Origin: Planctomycetota bacterium
GTDB lineage: Bacteria; Planctomycetota; Phycisphaerae; Phycisphaerales; UBA1924
Direction: 5' to 3'
Length of the DNA stretch: 8,450 nucleotides
NCBI GenBank assembly: GCA_023429345.1
Contig: JAEYVB010000282.1
Location: 1 to 8,450, forward strand
Part shown: positions 1 through 7,023 of the stretch, in pieces
Numbering within the stretch: the stretch's first letter is position 1
How the letters are laid out: each line of letters opens with the position of its first letter
Position numbers and translations under genes: made by a program
Notes under the pieces: model-generated
The model's input: the letters and a program-made list of their open reading frames with translations, nothing else
What the model was told of the DNA's origin: nothing
Databases searched by the model: none

Positions 1-1356
1 GCGGGGTACCGGGCCGAGGCGGACCCGCTCGCGGCGCTCGACTTTGTCTTTACCGGGTGGACCGCCGACGAGCGGACGATGTTCCGGGGCGTGAGGCGGC
101 TGCCTCCGGGGTCGCTCCTGCGGTACAGCCTCGATACGGGGGAGCACCGCGTCGAGCGGTACTACACGCCAGCGCCGGACTGGGAGGGGACGCGGGAGCT
201 GGGGGATTCGGAGGAGGCCTGGAAGCGCCGCATCGCGGAGCTGCTGGAGGCGTCGGTCCGCGGGCAGCTGATGAGCGATGTGCCGGTGGGGACGTTCTGC
301 TCCGGCGGGATCGACAGCAGCCTGGTCGCGGCCATGGCGGCGCGGCATAAGCGGGACATCCTGGCCTTCAACGTCGCGTGCCCGGACTGCCCGGACCTGG
401 ACGAGGGCGATCACGCCCGGCGCGCGGCCGAGCACGTGGGGATCCGGCTGCACACGTTCAACCTGGACCGGGAGAGTTTCCGCCGCTCGCTGGTGCACAC
501 GGTGCATGTCACGGAGTACCCCCTGGCGTTCCTGAACACGGTCCCGCTCTACCTGCTCTCGAAGATGGCGCGGGACCTGGGCGTCAAGGTTCTGCTGTCG
601 GGCGAGGGCGCGGACGAGCTCTTTGGCGGGTACCTGGGGCAGTACAAGTCAATCGCCATCCGGCGGATCGCCCGGTCCAAGGGGTCGCTGGGGGAGGCGC
701 TGCTCAGCCGCGGGTTCGGCCTGGCGGCGATGGCCGGGCAGAAGATGGGCATGTCGGCGGGGGGCGGCCGCTCGGCGGGGATGCACAACGTGCTCACCGG
801 AGGGCTGCGGACCTGGACCGCGCACAACGCGGCGATGGCGGCGTACAAGCGGTTCGAGGAACCTGTGGACCGGGAGCTGGCGGCGGAGCTGATGACGCAG
901 CTCCGGAGCTACCTGCTCCCGATCCTGCACCGGACCGACCGGGCCTCGATGGCGGCCTCGGTCGAGGCGCGGGTGCCGTTCCTGGACCCGAGGCTGGTGG
1001 GGGCTGCGCTCGCCGTGCCGCCGCGGCTCAAGGTGGGCGTGGCGGGGCTGCGGCCGGTGCCGAAGAAGATTCTGAAATCGATCGCGGAGGAATGGCTGCC
1101 GAGGTCGATCGTGTACCGGCACAAGATGGGGTTCGCGGTGCCGCCGGCCTACTACACGGGGCCGTGGCCTGCGTCGTGGGTGCGTGAGGGCTTTGTGGTC
1201 GAGCAGTTCGGGCTCGATCCCGGGGAGCTCGATACCTGGACGCGGGCGCAGGGGGATCAGACGGGGGCGTGGATGCTGACGCTGGAGATCTGGGGGCAGT
1301 TGTTTGTTCGCGGCAGGTCCCCCGCCGAAGTGGCCGATGAGTACCTGAGCACATGA
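1..1356 (+). CDS. asnB: Asparagine-synthase-like amidotransferase, 5' partial
   Basis: This is the C-terminal part of a class II glutamine amidotransferase of the asparagine synthase (AsnB) family; the frame is open from base 1, so the N-terminal glutaminase domain lies mostly upstream. The first codons still show the end of that domain, including the LPPGSLL segment around codon 38. The synthetase domain has the ATP-pyrophosphatase loop SGGIDSS at codons 101-107, GEGADELFGGY at codons 201-211, and the RTDRASMAASVEARVPFLD region near codons 311-330, so the ATP-binding core looks intact. These enzymes activate a carboxylate with ATP and amidate it with ammonia from glutamine. Such paralogues are common in exosortase/exopolysaccharide loci, where the substrate is unknown and need not be aspartate. 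The stop codon overlaps the next gene by 4 bp (ATGA). The ATG at base 79 is internal and not the true start. Family assignment is firm; the substrate is unknown. Confidence 0.93.
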   Translation, partial: AGYRAEADPLAALDFVFTGWTADERTMFRGVRRLPPGSLLRYSLDTGEHRVERYYTPAPDWEGTRELGDSEEAWKRRIAELLEASVRGQLMSDVPVGTFCSGGIDSSLVAAMAARHKRDILAFNVACPDCPDLDEGDHARRAAEHVGIRLHTFNLDRESFRRSLVHTVHVTEYPLAFLNTVPLYLLSKMARDLGVKVLLSGEGADELFGGYLGQYKSIAIRRIARSKGSLGEALLSRGFGLAAMAGQKMGMSAGGGRSAGMHNVLTGGLRTWTAHNAAMAAYKRFEEPVDRELAAELMTQLRSYLLPILHRTDRASMAASVEARVPFLDPRLVGAALAVPPRLKVGVAGLRPVPKKILKSIAEEWLPRSIVYRHKMGFAVPPAYYTGPWPASWVREGFVVEQFGLDPGELDTWTRAQGDQTGAWMLTLEIWGQLFVRGRSPAEVADEYLST

Positions 1357-2702
1357 CGACCGTCCCCCTCCCCCCCGTGCACGACCAGCCGATCCGCGTC
1401 CAGAGGCCCAAGGCCCCGGCGCGGTGGAGAATGGTCCATTGGTACGTCCTGGTGGCGGTCCTGGCCGCGGCGGCGCGGGGCGCCTGGGCTCTGCTGGTGC
1501 CGATCAAACCGCTCTCGGATTCGTTCGCCTACGACATCTTTGCACGGAACCTGGCGGCGGGGCGGTGCTTCGGGTGGGATGCCGATTCGCCCTCGGCGTT
1601 CTGGCCGGTCGGCACCTCGTTCATGTATTCCCTGGTTTACCGCGTGTTTGATCCGGATGCCTGGGGGTACGGCCCGGTCTCGGTGCTGAACCTGGTGCTC
1701 GGCGTGGCGATGGTCGTGCTGGGCATGGCCGTGGCGCACCGGTGGTTCGGGAAGCTCGTGGGGATCTCCGCGGGGGTGATGCTGGCCTTCTGGCCCACGC
1801 ACGTGCAGTTCACGACGGTGATCGGGAGCGAGACGATCTTCACGGTCCTGTGCTTGGCGAGCATCCTGGCGTGGCCGGAGCCGGGCGAGCGACGGACCCT
1901 GGCGCGAGTGGCGGTCGCGGGCGTGCTGCTGGCGCTCGCCACGTACGTGAGGCCCACAGCGCTGCTCCTGCCGGTGGTGCTCGCGGGGTCGGCGTGGCTG
2001 CGGGGGCTGAGCTTCCCGCGGGCGGCGGGGCAGGTCGCGCTCGCGGCGGTGGTGATGGCGGTGATCATCGCGCCGTGGTCGGTGCGGAACACCCGGCTGT
2101 TCGGGCAGTTTGTGCTCGTCTCGACCAACGGCGGCTCGAATCTCTGGATGGGGAACAACCCACAGACAACGGGGTTCTATCAGGACCGCCCGCCCCAGCC
2201 CTCCACCATGAACGAGGCCCAGTTCGATAAGGAACTCGGGCGGCAGGCCAAGGCGTGGATCGTGAAGCATCCGGGGGCGTTCATCGCCCGGACCGCGGTG
2301 AAGGCGGTGCGGCTGCACGAGCGGGAGACGATCGGGATCGCCTGGAACCAGGATGCGCTGAGCGCTCGGCTGAGCGCCCGCTCGATGACTCTCATGAAAG
2401 TGTCGGGCCAGGCGTACTGGCTGGTGGCCCTCGCGGCATCATTGTGCGGGGTGATGATCCTGACGCTTCGGTACAGGTTCAGAGCGCTCGTCCATCCGGC
2501 GATTGCGATCTGGGGGTACTTCACGGCCGTGCACGCGGTGATCGTCATCCAGGACCGGTACCACCTGCCCGCGACGCCGATGATCGCGTCGCTGGCGGCG
2601 CTCGCCTTTGTGGCGGCGTGGACATGGAAACGCAAGCCCGGCGCGGTGGAGGCGGAAGCGACGGCCCCGGCGCGGACCGAACCGGTGAGGGCCTCGGCGT
2701 GA
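1353..2702 (+). CDS. GT39/ArnT-like integral membrane glycosyltransferase
   Basis: The 449-residue protein is a polytopic membrane protein of the PMT/ArnT (GT-C fold, GT39-like) type. Such enzymes use polyprenyl-phosphate sugars and transfer them on the outer face of the cytoplasmic membrane. After a soluble N-tail of about 28 residues comes a first membrane helix (about 30-49), then a loop with the D56-x-x-x-Y60 pattern where the family keeps its catalytic acid, then the WPVGTSF segment at 84-90, which matches the family's usual RPPGYPL position. A second acidic loop carries E160 (IGSE). Further helices occupy roughly 110-128, 135-150, 160-174, 186-215, 225-243, 354-372, 383-401 and 406-424. 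The family-like APWSVRNTRLFG (240-251), WMGNNP (265-270) and DRYHLP (401-406) are clear. The C-tail is Ala/Glu-rich. The start overlaps the upstream stop by 4 bp, which argues for coupled translation. At 449 residues it is shorter than ArnT. The donor and acceptor are unknown. Confidence 0.85.
   Translation: MTTVPLPPVHDQPIRVQRPKAPARWRMVHWYVLVAVLAAAARGAWALLVPIKPLSDSFAYDIFARNLAAGRCFGWDADSPSAFWPVGTSFMYSLVYRVFDPDAWGYGPVSVLNLVLGVAMVVLGMAVAHRWFGKLVGISAGVMLAFWPTHVQFTTVIGSETIFTVLCLASILAWPEPGERRTLARVAVAGVLLALATYVRPTALLLPVVLAGSAWLRGLSFPRAAGQVALAAVVMAVIIAPWSVRNTRLFGQFVLVSTNGGSNLWMGNNPQTTGFYQDRPPQPSTMNEAQFDKELGRQAKAWIVKHPGAFIARTAVKAVRLHERETIGIAWNQDALSARLSARSMTLMKVSGQAYWLVALAASLCGVMILTLRYRFRALVHPAIAIWGYFTAVHAVIVIQDRYHLPATPMIASLAALAFVAAWTWKRKPGAVEAEATAPARTEPVRASA
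2687..2691 (+). promoter_or_regulatory. Ribosome binding site (GAGGG) deciding a GTG start
   Basis: GAGGG lies 7 nt before the GTG at 2699, inside the last codons of the upstream gene. Together with the GTGA overlap it supports GTG 2699 as the glycosyltransferase start over the first internal ATG at 2757, which would remove the first beta strand of the GT-A fold. Confidence 0.6.
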
Positions 2703-3652
2703 GCGCGGGGCGGCGCATCGTGGTGATCTCGCCCTGCCGCGACGAGGCGAAGTACATGCGTCGGTCGCTCGACAGCATGGCGGCGCAATCGCTGCCTCCG
2801 GCGCTATGGGTCATCGTGGACGACGGATCGACGGACGAGACGCCGCGGATCCTGGAGGAGTACGCCGGACGGCTCGATTGCATCCGCGTCGTCCGCCGGG
2901 AGAACCGGGGGACGCGGGCGGTGGGCCCGGGGGTGATCGAGGCGTTCTATGCGGGTCTGGAGACGGTGGACCTCGACGAGTTCGACTACGTGTGCAAGCT
3001 CGATCTCGACCTTGATCTGCCGCCGCGGTACTTCGAGAACCTCGTCGAACGCATGGAGGCCGATCCGCGATTGGGCACGTGCTCGGGCAAGGCGTACTTC
3101 CCGCACCCGGAGTCGGGGGAACTGGTGAGCGAGGGGTGCGGCGATGAGACTTCGCTCGGGATGACCAAGCTCTACCGGACCGAGTGCTTCCGGCAGATCG
3201 GCGGGTTCGTCCGGCAGGTCATGTGGGATGGGATCGATAACCACCGGTGCCGCATGCTGGGCTGGAAGGCGTGTTCCTGGGAGGACCCGGAGATCCGGTT
3301 TACGCACCTCCGGCCGATGGGATCGAGCCAGCAGAGCCTCTGGACTGGCCGCAAACGCCACGGGTTCGGGCAGTACTTCATGGGCACCAGCCCGGTGTAC
3401 ATGCTGGCATCGGCGGCCTTCCGGGCTGTCCGGCGGCCGTACGTGGTGGGGGGGCTGGGGATGCTGGTTGGGTACTTTGGGGCGATGCTGAATCGGGCGC
3501 CTCGGTACGAGGACCCAGAATTCCGGCGGTTTTTGCGCCGATATCAGATGAGGTGCCTGCTGCACGGGAAGAGAGCGGCGACCGAGCGGGAAGACCGCGA
3601 GGGCGCGGAACGCTTCCGCCCCGCGCGGCGGCCCGCACCGCAGGCTGTCTGA
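2699..3652 (+). CDS. Family 2 glycosyltransferase (GT-A fold)
   Basis: A 317-residue GT2 enzyme, predicted to transfer a sugar from a nucleotide donor at the cytoplasmic face. The N-terminus begins the Rossmann-like fold (RRIVVISPCRDEAKYM), followed by DDGSTDE at 41-47, which binds the nucleotide. The metal-binding DxD is within KLDLDLDL: D102-L-D104 by alignment to the usual KLDGDL, with an extra Asp at 106. An acceptor-side acidic motif WDGID (176-180), followed by MLGWK, matches the WDTID...MLGW pattern seen in a subgroup of GT2 enzymes from exopolysaccharide loci. A weakly hydrophobic stretch around residues 230-265 may touch the membrane, and the C-terminal 40 residues are highly charged and Arg-rich. 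The GTG start overlaps the previous stop by 4 bp (GTGA). The frame stays open far upstream, but that part lies inside the GT39 gene. Donor sugar cannot be told from sequence. Confidence 0.9.
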   Translation: MSAGRRIVVISPCRDEAKYMRRSLDSMAAQSLPPALWVIVDDGSTDETPRILEEYAGRLDCIRVVRRENRGTRAVGPGVIEAFYAGLETVDLDEFDYVCKLDLDLDLPPRYFENLVERMEADPRLGTCSGKAYFPHPESGELVSEGCGDETSLGMTKLYRTECFRQIGGFVRQVMWDGIDNHRCRMLGWKACSWEDPEIRFTHLRPMGSSQQSLWTGRKRHGFGQYFMGTSPVYMLASAAFRAVRRPYVVGGLGMLVGYFGAMLNRAPRYEDPEFRRFLRRYQMRCLLHGKRAATEREDREGAERFRPARRPAPQAV

Positions 3653-3699
3653 GTCCGTACGCTATTTACCGCCCCGCCCACCCCGGATGTGTGTTCCCG

Positions 3700-5022
3700 A
3701 TGCCCGACCACCTGCAGGAGCTCCTGACGCGGATCGACTCGCGCCGCGCCACGGTGGCGGTGGTGGGGCTCGGGTACGTCGGGCTGCCGACGGTGCGGGC
3801 GTTCCACGACGCCGGCTTCGAGGTGATCGGCTTCGACATCGACGCGAGCAAGATCGACCGGCTCCGCGCCGGGCGCGCGTACCTCAAGCACCTGGGCGAG
3901 GATTGGATCTCGGCGCTGGCAGGGTCGCCGCGGTTCCGCCCGACGGCCGATTCGGCCGACCTGGCGCGGGCCGATGCGGTGATCCTCTGCGTGCCGACGC
4001 CCCTGGGCGAGCACCGGGAGCCCGACCTGTCCTTTGTAGAGTCCTCCGCAAAGACCGTGGCGGAACGGCTGCGGCCGGGGGCGCTGGTCGTCCTGACGTC
4101 AACGAGCTATCCGGGCACGACGCGCGAGGTGTGCCTGCCGGCGCTCGAACGCGATGACTTCCGGTGCGGGCGTGATTTTTTCCTCGCGTTCAGCCCCGAG
4201 CGCGAGGACCCCGGGCGCGAGGGTGTGCTCTCGCACCAGATCCCCCGCCTGGTCGGCGGGATCGACGAGGCTTCGCAGCGCGCGGCGCTGGCCCTGTTCT
4301 CCGCGGCCATCGATCGTGTGATACCGGTTGCGGGCGCGGAAGTGGCCGAGGCGGCGAAGCTGCTCGAGAACATCTATCGCGCGGTGAACATCGCGCTGGT
4401 CAACGAGCTCAAGCCGGTGCTCGGCTCGATGGGGATCGACATCTGGCAGGTCATCGCGGCCGCGGCCACCAAGCCGTTCGGCTTCCAGCCGTTCTATCCC
4501 GGGCCGGGCCTGGGGGGACACTGCATCCCGATCGACCCTTTCTACCTGACGTGGCGGGCGCACGAGTTCGGCCATGAGACGCGCTTCATCGAACTGGCGG
4601 GGGAAGTCAACGCCGCGATGCCTCATTACGTTGTGGAGCGGGTCGCCGGCGCCCTGAACGACGACCGCAAGCCGGTGCGAGGTTCGAGCATTCTGGTGGT
4701 CGGGCTCGCGTACAAGCGCGATGTGGACGATGTGCGGGAGACGCCGGCCGCGGAGATCATCAGGCTGCTGCTGGAGCGTGGCGCCCGGGTGTCGTACCAC
4801 GACCCGCATGTGGCCCGTTTCCCCCGGATGCGGAAGTACGAGTTCGAGCTGGATTCAAGGCCGCTCACGCGGGAACTGGTCGCGGAGGCGGACTGTGTGC
4901 TGATTGTAACGAACCATTCGGCGATTGAATGGAATCTCATCGCGGGCGCGGCAAACTTGGTCGTGGATACTCGGAACGCGCTCGACGGGTACCCCGCCCG
5001 TTCTCGCGTGGTGAAGGCCTGA
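3700..5022 (+). CDS. wbpA: Nucleotide-sugar 6-dehydrogenase, UDP-GlcNAc type (WbpA-like)
   Basis: This 440-residue protein belongs to the UDP-glucose/UDP-N-acetylhexosamine dehydrogenase family, which oxidises C6 of a UDP-sugar to a uronic acid with two NAD+. The NAD-binding GLGYVGLP lies at 23-30, with the strand-end acid in GFDIDASKID. The central domain has EAAKLLENIYRAVN with the conserved Lys and Asn, and the catalytic cysteine C275 sits in GPGLGGHCIPIDPFYL. The C-terminal nucleotide-binding domain opens with GLAYKRDVDDVRETPA, complete with the conserved Lys and Arg. The segment ATKPFGFQPFYPGPGLGG resembles WbpA-type UDP-GlcNAc dehydrogenases more than UDP-glucose dehydrogenases, so UDP-GlcNAcA is the likely product; this is inference. 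ATG 3700 gives the normal N-terminus; an in-frame GTG at 3691 would add three residues. A 47-bp gap separates it from the upstream gene, and only 8 bp from the next. All catalytic residues I can check are present. Confidence 0.92.
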   Translation: MPDHLQELLTRIDSRRATVAVVGLGYVGLPTVRAFHDAGFEVIGFDIDASKIDRLRAGRAYLKHLGEDWISALAGSPRFRPTADSADLARADAVILCVPTPLGEHREPDLSFVESSAKTVAERLRPGALVVLTSTSYPGTTREVCLPALERDDFRCGRDFFLAFSPEREDPGREGVLSHQIPRLVGGIDEASQRAALALFSAAIDRVIPVAGAEVAEAAKLLENIYRAVNIALVNELKPVLGSMGIDIWQVIAAAATKPFGFQPFYPGPGLGGHCIPIDPFYLTWRAHEFGHETRFIELAGEVNAAMPHYVVERVAGALNDDRKPVRGSSILVVGLAYKRDVDDVRETPAAEIIRLLLERGARVSYHDPHVARFPRMRKYEFELDSRPLTRELVAEADCVLIVTNHSAIEWNLIAGAANLVVDTRNALDGYPARSRVVKA

Positions 5023-5030
5023 TACCCCCT

Positions 5031-5918
5031 ATGACCCGGTCCCGCTCCAACCAACCGCGCCAGGTCCGCCTGCTGGGAGTCCCGCTTGACAACGTGACCC
5101 CGGAGGAGACGCTGGATCTTGTGTTCGGGGCGCTCCGCCAGGGCCGCGGCGGATGGGTCCTGACGCCGAACCTCGACATCCTGCGGCGGCTGCTGACCGA
5201 CCCCTCGTACCGGGAACTGACAGCCCCCGCCACGCTCCGCCTTGCGGACGGGATGCCGCTGGTTTGGGCAAGCCGCATCCAGGGGCAGCCCCTTCGGGCA
5301 CGGGTCGCCGGTTCGGACCTGATCTGGACGGTCTGCACGCGCGCGGTGCAGGAAGGACGGTCGGTGTATTTCCTTGGCGGCAACCCCGGCGCGGCCGAGG
5401 CTGCGGCCGCCAAGCTGAGCGAGCTGAATCCGGGACTGCGTGTCGCCGGGACCGATTGCCCACCGCTGGGATTTGAGCGGGACGCGTCCTACCTGACGGG
5501 AATGAAAGACCGGCTGCGAGCGGCGGCGCCGGATATCTGCCTTGTGGCCCTCAGCGCCCCGAAGCAGGACATGGTCATCAGGTCTATGGTAGGGGAGTTT
5601 CCTCAGGTTTGGTTCATGGGGATCGGCATCAGTTTCAGCTTTGTGTCGGGGGAGGTGCGGCGGGCTCCGGTCTGGATGCGGAAGACCGGGCTCGAGTGGA
5701 TGCACCGACTGGTGCAGGAGCCGCGGCGGTTGGCGCGTCGGTATCTGGTGGACGGGATCCCATTTGCGGCCCGGCTCTTTGCGGGGGCTCTGCTGACCCG
5801 GTTTAAAGGGGCTTCAGACTTCGATCCGCGGCCGGAAGTTTCACTTGGATCGCAGCCACAACCCCCCGAGAAAGCGGCGGTTGCAGCGGTTGCTGAGGTG
5901 GAGGGAAACGTGGGATGA
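5031..5918 (+). CDS. WecB/TagA/CpsF family glycosyltransferase
   Basis: A 295-residue GT26 enzyme. Members transfer ManNAc, ManNAcA or related sugars from UDP donors to a lipid-linked acceptor at the inner face of the membrane, an early step in polysaccharide assembly. Visible motifs in order: LLGVPLDNVTPEE (14-26), LTPNLDIL (44-51) with the conserved Thr45, LADGMPLVW (71-79) with the catalytic-type Asp73, FLGGNPG (114-120), and LSAPKQD (174-180), which replaces the usual LGSPKQE. The RRAPVWMRKTGLEWMHRL and EPRRLARRY segments form the C-terminal basic helices that in this family touch the membrane and the lipid carrier. A last Pro/Ala/Val-rich tail of about 35 residues is unusual and probably disordered. 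It starts 8 bp after the dehydrogenase stop, with only a weak GAAGG upstream, and sits next to a gene making an N-acetyl-hexosaminuronate precursor, a plausible donor. The frame is open back to 4929, but that part lies within the dehydrogenase gene. Confidence 0.9.
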   Translation: MTRSRSNQPRQVRLLGVPLDNVTPEETLDLVFGALRQGRGGWVLTPNLDILRRLLTDPSYRELTAPATLRLADGMPLVWASRIQGQPLRARVAGSDLIWTVCTRAVQEGRSVYFLGGNPGAAEAAAAKLSELNPGLRVAGTDCPPLGFERDASYLTGMKDRLRAAAPDICLVALSAPKQDMVIRSMVGEFPQVWFMGIGISFSFVSGEVRRAPVWMRKTGLEWMHRLVQEPRRLARRYLVDGIPFAARLFAGALLTRFKGASDFDPRPEVSLGSQPQPPEKAAVAAVAEVEGNVG

Positions 5919-6051
5919 ACGGGGTGAATCAGCCGGGCGACAGGACCGCCTGACGCTACCATGACCGGCTCAGAGAGGAAAGGCTCTTCCCAGGGGGTTA
6001 TCGGCCGCGACCGCGGGTTTTTCGGGCCTGTTACGAGGAGGGGGATGAAGG
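5919..6051 (+). other. 133-bp intergenic gap between two gene blocks
   Basis: This is the only sizeable non-coding stretch. It holds a short inverted repeat CCGC-GACC-GCGG at 6005-6016 followed by GTTTTTC, which resembles a weak intrinsic terminator with a stem of only 4 bp. A second weak pair, AGAG/CTCT, lies at 5974-5987. No -35/-10 pair or sigma-54 site stands out. The gap may separate two transcription units, with the exosortase block starting downstream, but the hairpins are too short to call with confidence. Confidence 0.4.
6035..6044 (+). promoter_or_regulatory. Strong Shine-Dalgarno (GAGGAGGGGG)
   Basis: GAGGAGGGGG ends 7 nt before ATG 6052 and is the best ribosome binding site in the window. 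A second ATG at 6045 is in another frame and overlaps the site's edge, so 6052 is the supported start. A strong site here fits a gene that begins its own translational block. Confidence 0.75.
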
Positions 6052-7023
6052 ATGGGTATCAGTCTTGCCGACCAGATCGGATTGGCAGCAGCGATGACCG
6101 GACTCCGTCGTCCCAGCGCGGTTGATTCGTCCCCGATTCTTCGGGCAGTTGTGCTTTTGGGCGGGTCGGTGCGGCCCAGCAACCTGAGCCGGTCCATCGG
6201 GCGGTCTCTTCTGGACCTCCCGGTTGAACCGGAACTGTCGGTGCTCCAGTTGTGGGAGCGGGAGGCAGAGAGGTTGGCGGTGGCCGCGGGGATGACAGAC
6301 CTGCAGGTGCGGATTGTATTGGATCGAGCGGCGATCGAGCCGACGCGGAACGGGGCGGCGGAGGGTATCCAGGTCAGCCTGGAACGAGAGGCCAACGAGT
6401 TCCGCGGGACGGGCGGGGTGCTGCGCGACCTTGCGGGCGAGTACGGACCCGACGAGATGCTGCTGGTCGCGAGCGCGGGTCAGATCCTGGTGGAGGGTCT
6501 GGCGCCGCTGGCCAACGAACTCTTCAGCCTGGATTGTGACGTCGCGATGGTGGGGCACGGCGACGGCACCCCGGGCGGCGTCTTCATCGTCAACACGCGT
6601 GTGCTCGCGGCCCTGCGGGACATCGGCTTCCTTGATTTCAAGGAGCAGGTGCTGCCGCGGCTGGCCTCGGGCGGCGCCAAGGTGCGGGTGGTGAAGCGGG
6701 CGTTTGCGACCGGGTTCCCGGTGCGGACGCTGGACAGCTACCTGGCGGGATTGCGGGCGTATCACAAGATCAAATCGGGGCACGGCGTGGGGGGCGATCC
6801 GTTCGCCGAAGACTGGTCGCCGACGTTCGCGGTCGTGGAGAGGGGCGCGTCGGTGGACGCTTCGGCCACGATCCACGATTCGGTGGTGCTGAGCGGCGGC
6901 CGCGTTGAGCGCGGCGCGGTGGTGGTCCGTTCAGTCGTATGCCCGGGGGGCGTGGTGAAAGCGGGCGAGGCGATCGCCGGCCAGATCGTGGCGTCGGACC
7001 GTGTGATGAGGAAGACGCGGTGA
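6052..7023 (+). CDS. Nucleotidyltransferase-like protein, apparently lacking catalytic residues, with beta-helix tail
   Basis: This 323-residue protein has the outline of a sugar-1-phosphate nucleotidyltransferase (GlgC/ManC/RmlA-like). Residues 31-58 (RAVVLLGG...GRSLLDLPV) sit where the family has the LAGGxGTRL...PKPLLPV signature, but the GTRL and the Lys of PKP are absent. DEMLLVASAGQIL (134-146) matches the usual NGD-containing strand, but with Gly/Gln where the metal-binding Asp is expected. GTPGGVFIVN, then FLDFKEQVLPRL, fit the core well. ATGFPVRTLDSYL (219-231) replaces the usual W-x-DIGTPEDYL, again without the second metal Asp. From about residue 256 the chain shows left-handed beta-helix-like turns (ASVDASATIHDSVVLSGG and the next turn to about 305), as in GlgC/ManC-type C-termini. 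I infer a non-catalytic relative or a highly diverged enzyme. Its stop overlaps the exosortase GTG by 4 bp, so the two are coupled. Fold assignment is good; function is unknown. Confidence 0.75.
   Translation: MGISLADQIGLAAAMTGLRRPSAVDSSPILRAVVLLGGSVRPSNLSRSIGRSLLDLPVEPELSVLQLWEREAERLAVAAGMTDLQVRIVLDRAAIEPTRNGAAEGIQVSLEREANEFRGTGGVLRDLAGEYGPDEMLLVASAGQILVEGLAPLANELFSLDCDVAMVGHGDGTPGGVFIVNTRVLAALRDIGFLDFKEQVLPRLASGGAKVRVVKRAFATGFPVRTLDSYLAGLRAYHKIKSGHGVGGDPFAEDWSPTFAVVERGASVDASATIHDSVVLSGGRVERGAVVVRSVVCPGGVVKAGEAIAGQIVASDRVMRKTR
7008..7014 (+). promoter_or_regulatory. Ribosome binding site (GAGGAAG) deciding the exosortase GTG start
   Basis: GAGGAAG ends 5 nt before GTG 7020 and lies in the last codons of the upstream gene. 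It supports GTG 7020 over the next in-frame ATG (7083), which would delete part of the first membrane helix. Confidence 0.7.

Noticed and set aside
1257..2318. Long open frame on the minus strand (353 codons) opposite the GT39 gene
   Set aside because: Its product is rich in His, Arg and Pro with no fold-like pattern, and the opposite strand encodes a clear membrane glycosyltransferase. It is a by-product of high-GC codon use.
2255..2698. Upstream extension of the GT2 reading frame
   Set aside because: It lies within the GT39 gene, the extra residues look random, and a GTG with a ribosome site and a GTGA overlap marks the real start.
3247..3699. Upstream extension of the dehydrogenase reading frame
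   Set aside because: It overlaps the GT2 gene, and the family N-terminus begins at ATG 3700, about 20 residues before the NAD-binding glycines.
5581..5640. Local drop in GC (31 of 60 bases) near the end of the WecB-type gene
   Set aside because: It is short, lies in well-conserved coding sequence, and nearby lines return to about 63-65 percent, so it does not show gene transfer.
6001..6023. Intrinsic terminator
   Set aside because: The stem is only 4 bp (CCGC/GCGG) before the T-run, too weak to list as a terminator; it is described in the gap entry only.
5961..6125. Small open frame of 54 codons beginning in the 133-bp gap
   Set aside because: It runs into the next gene in another frame, has no ribosome site and no recognisable features.
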